This document shows positions 10,230 to 22,881 of a stretch of DNA of 64,000 nucleotides, piece after piece. Under the pieces are notes generated by a model. The model ran no database searches. It was not told the origin of the DNA and saw nothing but the letters and a program-made list of their open reading frames with translations. The stretch lies in contig JAOALB010000027.1 in NCBI GenBank assembly GCA_025331125.1, positions 124,001 through 188,000 of the forward strand, in the 5' to 3' direction. Source of the DNA: Mycogone perniciosa. Lineage: Eukaryota > Ascomycota > Sordariomycetes > Hypocreales > Hypocreaceae. Every line of letters starts with the position of its first letter. Position 1 is the stretch's first letter. The position numbers and the translations under genes were made by a program.

Positions 10230-11274
10230 ATGGCTTCCATAAGCAATACGCCGACCAAGGTTGGTATCCTATCCATGGGCGACATGGGAGTTGGCATTGC
10301 CAGGCTTTTGATTGCTCGCGGGTTTGCTATTGCAACAAACTGCCAGGGAAGAAGGTAACTTATATATCGCTTTGGTCAATTAGCACTCCCGCTCATTATA
10401 TCCTAGTGAGGACACCGTCGAGAGAGCTCGCAAGGCTAATGTCGAGGTGCTCCCCCTAGATCTCGATCTTGTTGAGCAATGCTCCGTCATCCTCTCAGTC
10501 GTGCCCCCGCGCGACGCTGAAGCGACGGCTCAACGAATCGCTGATGCGCTTTCGGCTAGCTCGCGAAAGGAAATTCTGTACTTTGCTGATTTGAACGCCG
10601 TTGCGCCTTCAACCTGTAAGAGCATGGCGGCGCTGTTTGAGAAGGCCGAGGTGCCTGTCCGGTTCATTGATGGATGTATCCTGGGCGATCCCCCAAGGCT
10701 CAAGACATCCCCCGATGCAGATGGCCAGGGGTTAAAGGGCAACTCCACTGATGCCGAATGGAACCAGCCTAGCATCCCCATCTCAGGACCTTACTCGTTG
10801 TCATCGCTCCCGGATGGTGATCGGCTTGCATCTGTTTTGAACTTCCGCTCCATATCACCCGAGATTGGCGCAGCAAGCGGTCTCAAGATGTGCTTCGCAG
10901 CCATGTCAAAGGGCTTCACCGCACTGGCAACACAATCCTTCACAACAGCCCATAATCTAGGCGTGGTCGACGAGCTCAAGCATCTGCTCGGCGAGATAAT
11001 GCCAGCTCTACTAACACGGGCTGAGCGTGGTGTCCCAAATATGCCTCCAAAGGCGTACCGCTGGGTCAGGGAGATGGAAGAAATCTCCAAGACGTTCAAT
11101 GAGGTAGGTTGGTGGGATAGGACCGTGTTTGATGGCGTGGCTGGTGTATATAAGGCGGTTGCTGAAAACGAAGTGCTTGGAAGTGAGAAGATAGGCAGGA
11201 GGACGAGAGGAACAAATGTGGAGGATGTTGCGGCATTGATGGCAGAAGGGTTGGAGCGAAAGAAGGATATCTAG
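10230..11274 (+). CDS. 6-phosphogluconate dehydrogenase-like NAD(P)-binding protein with DUF1932 domain
   Basis: Two exons, 10230-10354 and 10407-11274, with a 52-nt intron (GTAACT...CCTAG); 330 aa. The N-terminus is a Rossmann fold of the 6PGDH/beta-hydroxyacid dehydrogenase type (VGILSMGDMGVGIARLL), with a second signature LSVVPPRDAEATAQ. The C-terminal half has the helical DUF1932 region (LKMCFAAMSKGFTALATQSF). These proteins are predicted oxidoreductases of unknown substrate. The ATG at 10230 is chosen because it sits just before the Rossmann beta-strand; an ATG at 10223 is out of frame. The next gene is convergent. Confidence 0.8.
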
Positions 11275-11470
11275 ATCTTCTTTCATTTTATGAGCACATG
11301 ATGATACACGTCTAGACCCGAGAGTCACTTTTGTTTCCCCTGATCTCTTCAAAGCTAATCCAAGATGTTTAGTTTGAGCAGCGATTTCTCAAATGACGCT
11401 ATGCTTATGTGTTGGGAGAGAATAACAACTAATTATTGTACCACCAGGATGATAGCTTCTCCCTCAATTC

Positions 11471-13066
11471 TCACCATATCAAAGTAGCTGTCCCAACATC
11501 TGCCAATCCGGTAGTAAAAGCCCCAAATAGAGATCCAGCAGTGTCGTTCTCGTTGACATAGACTCGTGAATGCGGGACACTCAGCTTTGTCTCCTCACCA
11601 CCAGGTCCAGCAATGAATATCCCCTGGCTTGAAAGGGCGCCAAAGTGCTGCCCAACAAAGCCTTCCACTGGCTCCGGGTCCTCTGGAGCTGTTACCTCTC
11701 CAACAACTCCAAACGCCACCCCTGGCACAAAAGGTTCGGTGACGTCTGGAAGAGCCGGGGCTGACATGAAGAACTGGATTCTAGAGCCTCTGGGTGTGAA
11801 TCCTGAATCGTTCATCGTTTGCATAAATCTCGCCATCTCCTCCTCTTCTGATAGGGCGAAATGCGTTCGCTGGGGATCCAAGGAAAGAAGCCCCTTTTTC
11901 GCCCCCCAGCCACCACCGCCGCTTACTTCTCAACGTTAGAATCTCATGAGAAAGTCAAGAGGATGTATACATACATATCTTGTATAGGCGACTACCGCGG
12001 TTGTAAAGCTGCTGGAGATGCTTGGCAGTAGCTTGCGCTAGGTCTTGGACGTCTTCCACACTTTGTAATCCTTGAATTGGTTCCGGGCCGTTGGTGAGCC
12101 ATTCGTTTATTTCTTCTGACTCGTCTGCTTCTGGTGTGACCATTGCCCATACGCCCACGGGACCAGACATGATTCCGGAGGTGGCATTTTGTTTGTGAAG
12201 CATATTCACTGCATTTTCTAACTCAGTAGAGGCTGGAATCCTTTCGCCATCAACCTCAATGCCCCTGATAATGTTTCCGAAACTCTCCACCACAGCTCGT
12301 GGAGGTGTCAAAGGCACTAATGGCGTCCATAAGCCAAGGTCGGCTATCACTTGGGGGTTCCCATCAACCGACACCGTAATATTCTGTGAGTGTTTTTCGG
12401 CACTCCGGATAATCCGGGGAACGCGTTGAGTTAGGTCAAATTGAGAAGTAAGTAGGGTTGACTCTCTGTTGTTATGGAATGTAGTCCTCGCTAAGGGGAG
12501 AGTTATAGAGGGGGTCCCGAGATTGAAGGTGAGGGCAGATACGGCATCGGCATCATCTTTTGACTTTGGAGGTGCTGGCTTCCAGAGATCCGGCAATATA
12601 TCGTCAAGATGACCCCGCAAGACAGAAATGCCTCGAAGAGATTTATATGACCCTACAGGGGGGGCCACATGGTCAACGATTGCGCTTAGAACATGAAACT
12701 GGTCCACGTCTGCGGATGCAGACATTAGCTTAGCAAAGCCTCCCATGAACTCTTCATCCTCGATGATCTTGGCGAAATCTGGTGTTGCAAGAAGTACAGC
12801 TGCGTTATGACCTGTTGGGTTGGCCAGAGTTTTCTTCTCTCTCAGGGTATTAAACAGTTCTCCATGGCGGACCTGAGTCTTTCATTAGTCACCAATTCAT
12901 TTGCCCCCCAAGTCATATAGGAACACACATTTGCCTGAATTGGTAGAGCGTATGAGAATCTTGTCTGCTCGCCGCCAGATGTGCTGGAGAATAGCCTTAG
13001 AATCGTGAGTGAATTCGATCGAGAAGACCAGCTCCTCAGAGCCCTTGTTGATATCCGAGTAGCCAT
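11471..13066 (-). CDS. Conserved fungal protein of unknown function, probably mitochondrial
   Basis: Three exons: 13066-12935, 12872-11975 and 11925-11471; 494 aa. The N-terminus MATRISTRALRSWSSRSNSL is Arg/Ser-rich, lacks acids and looks like a mitochondrial presequence. The conserved-looking parts are the segment around VRHGELFNTLREKK, and GGGGWGAKKGLLSLDPQ formed across intron 2 (acceptor GAGAAG), followed by an acidic glycine-rich C-terminus. Intron 1 is best read as a GC-AG intron (CAG/GCAAAT donor); a GT donor six bases further in gives two more residues and also keeps frame. I remember similar glycine-tryptophan motifs from unannotated fungal proteins but cannot assign a function. A shared promoter with ValRS would fit a mitochondrial translation link, but that is only a guess. 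Confidence 0.7.
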
Positions 13067-13608
13067 TAAGAAAGATGCGATGCTGTACGGAGTAACTTGG
13101 GCGTATCAATTGAAAAATATTAATACACTAGCGATAGGAAATTCTATTTCAGAATTGAAATAAATCCGAACATAGAATACAGGTAGAAGAATTGGTCAAG
13201 CAAGTAAAAGGCCAGACGCGGACATTGAACACAGCTTGAAATCGCCTAGAACCCTTGTAAGTATGGAGTCGTCTACAACATGTAAGCATCCTGTGGCTTG
13301 GCACTGTGGCTTAAACGGAACCCCGCCGCACCGCCACAGGCAAAGGACCCCTCATCCTCCATCCCACCATGGGAAACCGGCGCTTCATGACTCAAATTTA
13401 TAGAAGTATTAGAACTTGCATCTTGACTCGGCATTGAGTCAAATTGAGCCCCTACAGATTTCATCTTGACATACAGGAGGGATACAAAAAATCATACACC
13501 ACGGGGATACCCCGAGGAAATTCCGGAACGACGTTCAGACTCGCGGTTCGAGCACTCCGGGTGCGGTCCGTTTCCCCAAGACGACCTATAACCACCACAC
13601 GTGCCATA
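13067..13608. other. Divergent promoter region (mitochondrial-type protein / ValRS)
   Basis: TACGGAGTA at 13086, just upstream of the minus-strand start. From 13438 to the ValRS ATG at 13609 the ValRS frame is open with no stop and no ATG; see the ValRS entry and the finding on ACG-ACG. No separate gene seen. Confidence 0.55.
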
Positions 13609-16600
13609 ATGGCGGCCAATATTGGGCGAGGGAATCTCGGTATGTGTAGTCTCTGAATTGTTCAGAGGGTCATTTCGCCAGCTAATAGAGGTGCGATGTA
13701 GTTGCGGCGAGTGAGGGTCTTCAAGAGACCACCACCCCGTCTCAGGTTCCCAGCGAAACCAAGCAGGAAAACGCCAATGCTGCTGAAGGCGCCCCAAAAG
13801 TAAAGACTGAGAAGGAGTGTAAGATTTGCCTCAATCACAGGGCGTTTCCCGGCTGTCTGACAAGACCATCTAGTGGAGAAGGAACGCAAGAAGGCCGAAA
13901 AGGCTGCCAAGCTCGAGGCTAAAAAGGCAAAGGCTGCTCAGGCCGCTGCCGCTCCCGTCAAGGAGAAGAAGGCGAAGAAGAAGGAATCCGAGGAAGAGCC
14001 CCTGCCCGAATACGTCGAGGATACACCCGTTGGCGAGAAGAAGCGCATCCGATCGTTTGACGACCCGCACTTCAAAGCCTACAATCCTATTGCTGTCGAG
14101 TCAGCTTGGTATACCTGGTGGGAGAAGGAGGGATTCTTCAAGCCCGAGTTCACAGCCGACGGAAAGGTCAAGGATGAGGGCAGCTTCGTCATTGTCCATC
14201 CTCCTCCTAATGTCACCGGTAACCTGCATATGGGACACGCTTTGGGTGACTCACTTCAGGATCTCATGATCAGATGGAACAGGATGCATGGCAAGACAAC
14301 CCTGTGGGTTCCTGGCTGTGATCATGCTGGTATTTCAACTCAGAGCGTTGTCGAAAACATGCTGTGGAGGCGGAACCAACAAACCAGACATGATCTTGGC
14401 CGAGAGAAGTTCGTTGAAACTGTCTGGGAATGGAAGGAGGACTACCACAAGCGCATCAACAAGGCATTGACCAGCTTGGGTAGCTCGTTTGACTGGAGTC
14501 GAGAAGGTAGGCGTCACATCGAGAATCCGGATTCGTTCAGAACTAATCATGTACAGCCTTTACAATGGATCCCAACCTCACAAAAGCTGTCATCGAAACG
14601 TTTGTGAAGCTCCATGAGGATGGTGTCATTTACCGTGCTAACAGGCTTGTTAACTGGTGCACGAAGCTTAACACGGCCCTTTCGAACCTGGAAGTCCAGA
14701 ATAAGGAGCTAACGGGCCGGACACTTCTCGACGTTCCCGGATACGAGAAGAAGGTTGAGTTTGGTGTCATCGTCCACTTCAAATACCCGATTGAAGGAAC
14801 CAATGAAACCGTAGAGGTTGCTACAACCCGTATCGAAACCATGCTGGGCGATACCGGTATCGCTGTGCACCCGAATGATGAGAGATACAAGCACCTTGTT
14901 GGCAAGAACGCCGTCCATCCCTTTATTGAAGGTCGGAAGCTTCCAATCATCGCCGATGAGTATGTCGACATGGAGTTTGGAACTGGAGCTGTGAAGCTTA
15001 CTCCAGCTCACGATCCTAATGACTTCAACCTCGGTCAGAAGCATAAGCTTGAGTTCATCAACATTCTCACAGATGATGGTTTGATGAACGAAAATGCCGG
15101 CCCCTACAAGGGCCAGAAGCGTTTCGACGTCCGATACGCGATTCAGGATGCCCTCAAGGAGAAAGGACTGTACGTGGATAAGAAGGACAACCCCATGAAG
15201 GTCCCATTGTGCGAGAAGTCCAAGGACATTATCGAACCCATCATGAAGCCTCAATGGTGGGTAAGAATGAAGGAACTCGCCGAGCCTGCCCTGCAGGCCG
15301 TCCGTGATGGCAAGATCAAGATCAGGCCAGAGAGTGCGGAAAAGAGCTACTTCCGCTGGCTTGAAGATATCAACGACTGGTGTATCAGTCGACAGCTGTG
15401 GTGGGGACATAGATGCCCTGCCTACTTCGCCAAGATTGAGGGGGGCTCTGGTGATATCCCCGAGGACAAGCTTTGGTTCGCGGGAAGGACTCAACAAGAG
15501 GCCGAGGAGAAGGCCAAGGCAGCATTGCCCGGCAAGACATTCACCCTCGAGCAGGATGAGGATGTTCTTGACAGTGAGTTATCTTAGGCTCCTGTTACCT
15601 ATCAGTGCATTCTAACGCTAAGCAGCTTGGTTCTCCTCTGGTTTGTGGCCATTCAGTACATTGGGTTGGCCCCAAAATACCCCAGACTTTGAAAAATTGT
15701 TCCCAACAAGCATCCTGGAGACTGGATGGGATATCCTTTTCTTCTGGATTGCCAGAATGGTCATGCTCAGCTTGAGGATGACTGGGCAGATTCCATTTAG
15801 CGAGGTCTACTGCCATAGTCTTGTGCGAGATTCAGAAGGAAGAAAGATGAGCAAGAGTTTGGGTAACGTTATCGACCCATTGGATGTCATCTCTGGTATC
15901 AAGCTGGAAGATTTACATGAGAAGCTCCACCTGGGAAACCTACATCCAAGCGAAGTCCAGAAGGCAACAAAATACCAGAAGGTTGCCTTCCCAGATGGTA
16001 TTCCTGAGTGCGGTGCAGATGCGCTGCGTTTCACCATGATCAACGCGACCACTGGTGGTGGCGATATCAACCTGGAAGTCAAAGTGTGAGTATACCCACC
16101 CCAACAAGAGATTTCGGACTCACGCTGACCTAAATAGCATTCACGCTTACCGGAAATTCTGCAACAAGATCGTATGTGATACCAACTTCTACTCGCTTGC
16201 ATGTTACTGACGGTAGTTCTCTTAGTTCCAAGCTACCAAATATGTTCTGGGAAGCTTGCCGCAGGACTTCGTTCCTTCAAAATCTGGAGCTGTTCCCGGA
16301 CAGACTCTAGCGGAGCGATGGATTCTCCACAAGATGAACCAGGCTGCCAAGGAAATCAATGTGGCACTCGCGGAGCGAGAGTTTTCAAAATCCACAATCA
16401 TCGTTTATCGTTACTGGTACAGCGAGTTGTGCGATGTTTACATCGAAAACTCGAAGGCCATCATTCGTGATGGTACTGAGGAGGAACGCAACTCTGCCAT
16501 TCAGACACTCTACACGGTCTTGGAGTCAGCATTGACAATGATTCATCCTTTCATGCCCTTCATCACGGAGGAGATGTGGCAGAGGATGCCTCGGAGACCT

Positions 16601-17221
16601 AGCGACGAGACCAAGTCTATCATGGTTGCCAAGTACCCTACCTACACCCCTGTTCTCGACGACCCCGAGTCGGAGGCGGCGTATGAGTTGGTCCTGGACT
16701 GCACCAAGGCCACCCGATCGCTTATGGCAGAGTACTCGATCAAGGATGACGCAGCCAGTAAGTTCCTTACAACCAATTGTTTGATGAATAATTAGGATCT
16801 AACACGAACTCTAGTCACCATTCAAGCCTACAACGTAGAGTCCCTTAAGACCTGCCAGAATGAGGTTACTTCGATCAAGTCTCTCAGCGGGAAGAGCGTC
16901 AAGACTATGGAAGTGGTTGGCCCAGACGCTTCGCGACCACCGGGCTGCGTTGTCTATCCTGTTTCCACCTCAGCTGGTGTTTTCCTGTATGTGAAGGGTC
17001 GTGTAGACATGGATGCTGAAATTACCAAGGCGCAGAAGAAGCTTGAAAAGACCAACGCCAGTCTTCAGAAGCAGGAGAAGGCTCTGGCTGATCCTGGATA
17101 CAAGGAGAAGGTTTCAGCCGCTATTCAGGAGTCGGATCTCAAGAGGCTGGCGGATACTAAGCAGGAGAAGCACAGTTTGGAGGAGACGGTTAAGCAGTTC
17201 GAACAACTGAAACTGGAGTAA
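13609..17221 (+). CDS. VAS1: Valyl-tRNA synthetase (probably dual cytosolic/mitochondrial)
   Basis: Eight exons: 13609-13639, 13702-13818, 13874-14506, 14557-15573, 15626-16085, 16138-16171, 16226-16757 and 16815-17221; 1,076 aa with all phases matching. Class I synthetase signatures are present: HIGH as HMGH (about residues 168-171, in PPNVTGNLHMGHALGD) and KMSKS (about 673-677, in GRKMSKSLGNVIDP). The editing domain lies between them (TPAHDPNDFN), and the C-terminal coiled coil of ValRS ends the protein (KAQKKLEKTNASLQKQEK). A Lys/Ala-rich appendage precedes the core, as in eukaryotic ValRS. The enzyme charges tRNA-Val. One fungal gene normally serves cytosol and mitochondria; the frame upstream of the ATG encodes a presequence-like stretch. 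Confidence 0.95.
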
Positions 17222-17389
17222 GGCAAAAATAAAAATATGGGCACAGAATGGGGGATGGATATCAGGCACGTCTCATCATGTAGAGAGAAAAGAAATATCC
17301 AAGAGAATGGGAACATGACAGAGAGATAGAGAGAACACAACGGTTGAGCTCTTGAACGAATAATCAGTGTGAATGCTCCCTATCTGCAA

Positions 17390-19543
17390 CTACCAACCCC
17401 CTTTCCCTCCACCGCCTCTACCTCCTTCGGCTGCGGCCTCGTCTTTCTTGCTACCTCCGCCACGGACTGGTCGAGACTGCGCCGCCTCGTGTCTCTTCAA
17501 CTCATCCGGTACCTTGGAGATGGCGCTCTTGCTCAGAATCTGCTTGAGATCATACATGACATCCGAATCCTCGTTGCCCAAGAACGTGATAGCCACGCCA
17601 CTCTTGCCAGCACGACCAGTACGACCGATACGATGGGTGTAGCTTTCGATGTTGGTCGCCATGTTGAAGTTGATGACGAGAGAAACATCGGGAACATCGA
17701 TACCACGACCAGCAAGATCGGTAGCAACGAGAACCTGTGTCTGGCCGGAGCGAACGGACGCCAGGGCGGCTTCTCGCTGCTCCTGGGTCTTTGAGCCGTG
17801 AAGTGTGACAGCAGACCAGCCCATGGCTTTGATGTCTCGGGCGACAGCGTCGCAGTTGCGCTTGATGTTGACGAACACGATGATGGGCGGGCCGAAGGCG
17901 TCGGAGGAGAGGATCTCCTGCAGGCGCTTCTTGCGGCGGTCTTCGCCGGAGATGAACTCAACGCGCTGCTCAACCGTGTCAACGGCCTCGCCTGCATTAC
18001 CAATGGTGACGACGGCAGGGCGTCGGAGGTACTTCTTTGCAATCTTTTCGACTAGGGGCGGCATGGTGGCTGTATACATCATCGTCTGTCGATAGCGGTC
18101 TTTGCCGCCCAGATAGCCCTTCATTAGCTGTGCGTTCTCAGCGTCGTCTGTATCAGGCTTCTCGTTTGATACAGGCAAAGCGTCGAGGATCTTGTTGACG
18201 GAGTCCTCGAAACCGAGGTCGATCATACGATCGGCTTCGTCCATAATGATGTAACAGCATTGGACCAGGACGAGCAGCCGGCGCTCAATGCAGTCCACGA
18301 GACGACCCGGTGTGGCGACGATGATTTCTGCGCCGTTACGGAGAGCAAAAGCTTGCTCTTCTAGAGAATGACCACCGACTATGCTCACACACCTGAAGCC
18401 CAAGGGTTCTGCAAACTTCTTCGCTTCTGTCTCAATCTGCTGGACCAGTTCACGAGTTGGTGCGATAATCAGCGCGTAAGGGCCATCATTTTTGTTGGCT
18501 TCTGTGAGTGGCGGCAGATCGGAGATGTAGACTAGAAGAGGCAGTAGGAAAGCAGCCGTTTTACCGGAACCAGTGACGGCGACACCAATGAGATCGCGGG
18601 CTTGGAGGGCAATGGGAATGGCTGCCCGTTGGATAGCAGAGGGCTCTTTATATCCCACCCTGTCGACGATATCAAGCAACCGTCGTGGTAGCCCAGACTC
18701 CTGCCAGTCTCGCATAGGGTTCGGAATGGCACCACCTTTGGTTGCGATGCCAAAGTCTTCCTTGAAGATGCGCCAGTCTCGTTCCCGCATCTCGCTCAGC
18801 GCCTTGTCCGACCAGTGTCGGCCCAGGCCTGTCCTCTCGGCCCTTTCCTTTGCCCTCGCGCGCGCCCGGTAGAAGTCTTCCATGATACCCCTTGCTCGTT
18901 CTTTGCCGTTTTCCGGGTCGCGCTGCTCAATCATCCTGGCTCGCTTGCGTGCCCGCTGCTCGGCCTCTTCGTCGAATTCTCCACCAACGCCCGCCAGAGA
19001 ACCGCCTCTGTTGATGCTTTGGCTTGTATATAATGGGTCATTATCTCGTGATGTGTCTTCGTCCGCGTCCCACTCGAAGTTGAACTTTCTCTCCGTCGTC
19101 CGCATGCGCTTCTTCTTGGCCGAGAAGTTGGATTGTTGGTTCACCTCCGGGCCGAGGTACCGCGACCGCAGTAGGGAATCTTCTATCTCCGCTGCTGTGC
19201 GTTTGTCTCCATTGCCCTTGTCGTTTTTCTTCACGTCTCGTCCATCGCGGCCCCGGCTGCCGCCTTGATTCATGGCCTTAGGTCCAGTAGGAACCACGCT
19301 GCTGTTGGAGGCTCCGTACGTCGCAGGTGCGCCATTTGTGCGTGACACCCATTTCCGCTCATCTTGCCTTCGCTTATCTGCCTCTTCTGCAGTCTTTCGC
19401 CTCTTGTCGTCTTCCTCCTTCTTGGCCTTCTCAGCTGCGAGTCGCTCTCGCTCAGCCTTGGGGATAAACCGGGGCTTGGCGGCCGCAGCGTCGGCTGCCT
19501 TCTTTTTCCGTAGGATATCCTCTATATCGAGAGGCATTTTCAA
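17390..19543 (-). CDS. PRP28: Pre-mRNA splicing DEAD-box helicase PRP28 (U5-100K)
   Basis: A single exon of 717 aa. The long charged N-terminal domain starts LDIEDILRKKK and includes KPRFIPKAERERLAAEK, both typical of PRP28. The helicase core has motif I AVTGSGKTAAFLLP, Ia PTRELVQQIE, Ib TPGRLVD, II MDEADRM, III as TATMPP, V ATDLAGRGIDVP and VI HRIGRTGRAGKSG. PRP28 swaps U1 for U6 at the 5' splice site during spliceosome activation. The first ATG (19543) and a second two codons later are both possible starts. The C-terminus ends in a glycine-rich tail (GGRGGGGKGGW). It is convergent with ValRS (168 bp apart) and divergent from the mL59 gene. Confidence 0.93.
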   Translation of the reverse strand: MKMPLDIEDILRKKKAADAAAAKPRFIPKAERERLAAEKAKKEEDDKRRKTAEEADKRRQDERKWVSRTNGAPATYGASNSSVVPTGPKAMNQGGSRGRDGRDVKKNDKGNGDKRTAAEIEDSLLRSRYLGPEVNQQSNFSAKKKRMRTTERKFNFEWDADEDTSRDNDPLYTSQSINRGGSLAGVGGEFDEEAEQRARKRARMIEQRDPENGKERARGIMEDFYRARARAKERAERTGLGRHWSDKALSEMRERDWRIFKEDFGIATKGGAIPNPMRDWQESGLPRRLLDIVDRVGYKEPSAIQRAAIPIALQARDLIGVAVTGSGKTAAFLLPLLVYISDLPPLTEANKNDGPYALIIAPTRELVQQIETEAKKFAEPLGFRCVSIVGGHSLEEQAFALRNGAEIIVATPGRLVDCIERRLLVLVQCCYIIMDEADRMIDLGFEDSVNKILDALPVSNEKPDTDDAENAQLMKGYLGGKDRYRQTMMYTATMPPLVEKIAKKYLRRPAVVTIGNAGEAVDTVEQRVEFISGEDRRKKRLQEILSSDAFGPPIIVFVNIKRNCDAVARDIKAMGWSAVTLHGSKTQEQREAALASVRSGQTQVLVATDLAGRGIDVPDVSLVINFNMATNIESYTHRIGRTGRAGKSGVAITFLGNEDSDVMYDLKQILSKSAISKVPDELKRHEAAQSRPVRGGGSKKDEAAAEGGRGGGGKGGW

Positions 19544-19836
19544 TGTGTAGGTTGACGTTTGGTCACGACTTTAATGAAAGAATGCCACCAGGTTGAAGAG
19601 TGAGGTCGTGGAAAGTTGACAAGGCTGCGGAAACATGACGGCAAGGACCCACCATTAGCTCATCGGCCCAATCAGCATCTCTACTAAGTGGGTCCACACT
19701 AGCTTCAACTCAGCCTTGAGGAATCTCAAGATCAATCGATAAAATATCGAGCGTCACTCTCCACGAATTGAGGAGCTCAATCGGCGGAGAACAGAATTAC
19801 TTTCCTTCCAGGAGGCCGATTCTTAGTGGTGGCACC

Positions 19837-20460
19837 ATGGCCTCTCCCTCCAACTTCATTCAGCTGGCAAAGACGCTGCCGGCTCCCCTGCAGCGCTTCT
19901 TCGCGCGCTGGCCTCCCGCTGCCATCATCGCCCCAGGCACCCCTCCGACGCCCTACCAAGAGCAACGACCGAACCCATTCCGATTCTACAAGCACCCAGT
20001 GACGGGAAGATGGCAAGACCCTGTGTTCTCGCAGCGGCGGCAAGCCCAGCTCGTCAATTTGGCGCGGGAGCACGGCGTTGAGGAGCTGCTGCCGGAGACG
20101 ACCAAGGGCACCGAGTACCAGCTTGCCCACCGTGTCGAGCACGGCTTGAGAGTCAAGGGTACGGGTGTGGGACAGAAGGTCAAGGGTCATATTCACGAAC
20201 GACACATGATTGCCAAGTACGTGGTTGGGAGACTCATTTTCTCATCTTGGTTATGTGAGGAGGCTAACAAGATGTGTCTAGGATGGAGCAGAGGAGAAAA
20301 GCTATGCTGGATATGCCAAAGCTTATCCGGACCTGGAAAAGAGTCAGTCTTTCTTCTGCTCTGATGTTTTCTGATATTTTCTTTTCTCAGTTGTTGAGCA
20401 AAGCTTACTGACTATGGTAACAGATCGGGAAGAGAAACTGGACCAAGTTCCCGAAATAAT
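19837..20460 (+). CDS. MRPL25: Mitochondrial large-subunit ribosomal protein mL59 (MRPL25)
   Basis: Three exons: 19837-20216, 20282-20342 and 20425-20460; 158 aa. Introns are GTACGT...TCTAG and GTCAGT...AACAG. The protein is basic, with the segments LPAPLQRFFARWPP, PNPFRFYKHPVTGRW and KVKGHIHERHMIAK, which I recognise from fungal mL59/MRPL25. The last exon is 11 codons plus stop (IGKRNWTKFPK). It is a fungal-specific component of the mitoribosome 54S subunit. The ATG at 19837 (ACCATGG) is in strong context. The 293-bp upstream region is shared with PRP28. Confidence 0.85.
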
Positions 20461-20854
20461 CGATATAAAACAGACTGGTTGTATTGCCTTGGCGAATTTG
20501 TACATACGCCGTGTATTTCTATGTGCCACGATATTAAGCAAACGCTTTCCCATCGCTTCATTGTTCGCAATATGTCGCATATGACGAAGTGCTCACAGGC
20601 TTTGGTCTGTCAAGTCCGCTCCAAAACAACGACCACAAGCAGACGTAACTCAGACACGCCCCAAATATAGCTTCAAGCCATTCACGTCCTTGATTTTACT
20701 TCCAGCCCGGTCACCATCCTGGAGCATACCGATCCATATCCCATCTTCAACTCTCGCCCTTGATACTGTGTCACGTGATCTATAGAAATGGTGAATTTTG
20801 CTTCAAGCCCGCACAACAAGTGTTCAAGTTTCACCAGATCCTCATCGCCCTCTT
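20461..20854. other. Intergenic region between mL59 and DPH4
   Basis: 3' flank of mL59 and DPH4 promoter. An ATG at 20788 opens a short frame in a different phase from DPH4 and is a possible uORF overlapping the DPH4 start. Nothing else seen. Confidence 0.45.
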
Positions 20855-21439
20855 ATGCCCTCCGCGCTCAATTTGATGGACGGTTCTGGGGAGGCTACAA
20901 AGCCAGCGACTCACTACGAGGTCCTAGGCCTCACCCCCGCCATCCTCAATTCACAGGATGACCCCTCCACTCTCATAAAGCAGGCCTACCGGCGCGCACT
21001 CCTCCGCCACCATCCCGACAAAACCTCGTCATCTCCCCAAAACACCAAGACTCAAATCTACACTGTCGACCAAATCACTCAAGCCTCCACCGTCCTCTCT
21101 AACCCCCGCCAGCGCAGCGCCTACGACACTAGCCTGCGTCTCTCCAGAGCTGCTTCTAGCACCAGTGACGAGCAGGCGCGCTTTCAGACTGGCGTTGAAA
21201 ACATTGATCTAGATGACCTGGCCTTTGACGAGCAGGAGGAGCGCTGGTATCGGTCCTGTCGGTGTGGCAACGACCGCGGGTATTCCTTTCAAGAGGACGA
21301 TCTGGTGGAGGTTGAGCATGAGGGCATGCTTATGGTGGGGTGTCAGGATTGCAGCCTTTGGTTAAAGGTTCACTTTGCTGTTGTAGATGATGTAGAAGAT
21401 GATGGTGTGTCGGTCGAAGCAAACAAAAGAACAAGCTGA
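20855..21439 (+). CDS. DPH4: Diphthamide biosynthesis protein DPH4 (J-domain, CSL zinc finger)
   Basis: A single exon of 194 aa. An N-terminal J domain (THYEVLGLTP ... YRRALLRHHPDK) carries the HPD tripeptide. A C-terminal DPH/CSL zinc-binding domain has the CxC...CxxC pattern (SCRCGNDRGY ... VGCQDCSLWLKV). DPH4 is an electron carrier and co-chaperone for the first step of diphthamide formation on eEF2. The start at 20855 is the first in-frame ATG; a second at 20876 is also possible. Upstream codons in the frame lack ATG. Confidence 0.92.
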   Translation: MPSALNLMDGSGEATKPATHYEVLGLTPAILNSQDDPSTLIKQAYRRALLRHHPDKTSSSPQNTKTQIYTVDQITQASTVLSNPRQRSAYDTSLRLSRAASSTSDEQARFQTGVENIDLDDLAFDEQEERWYRSCRCGNDRGYSFQEDDLVEVEHEGMLMVGCQDCSLWLKVHFAVVDDVEDDGVSVEANKRTS

Positions 21440-22881
<1,442 letters not shown>

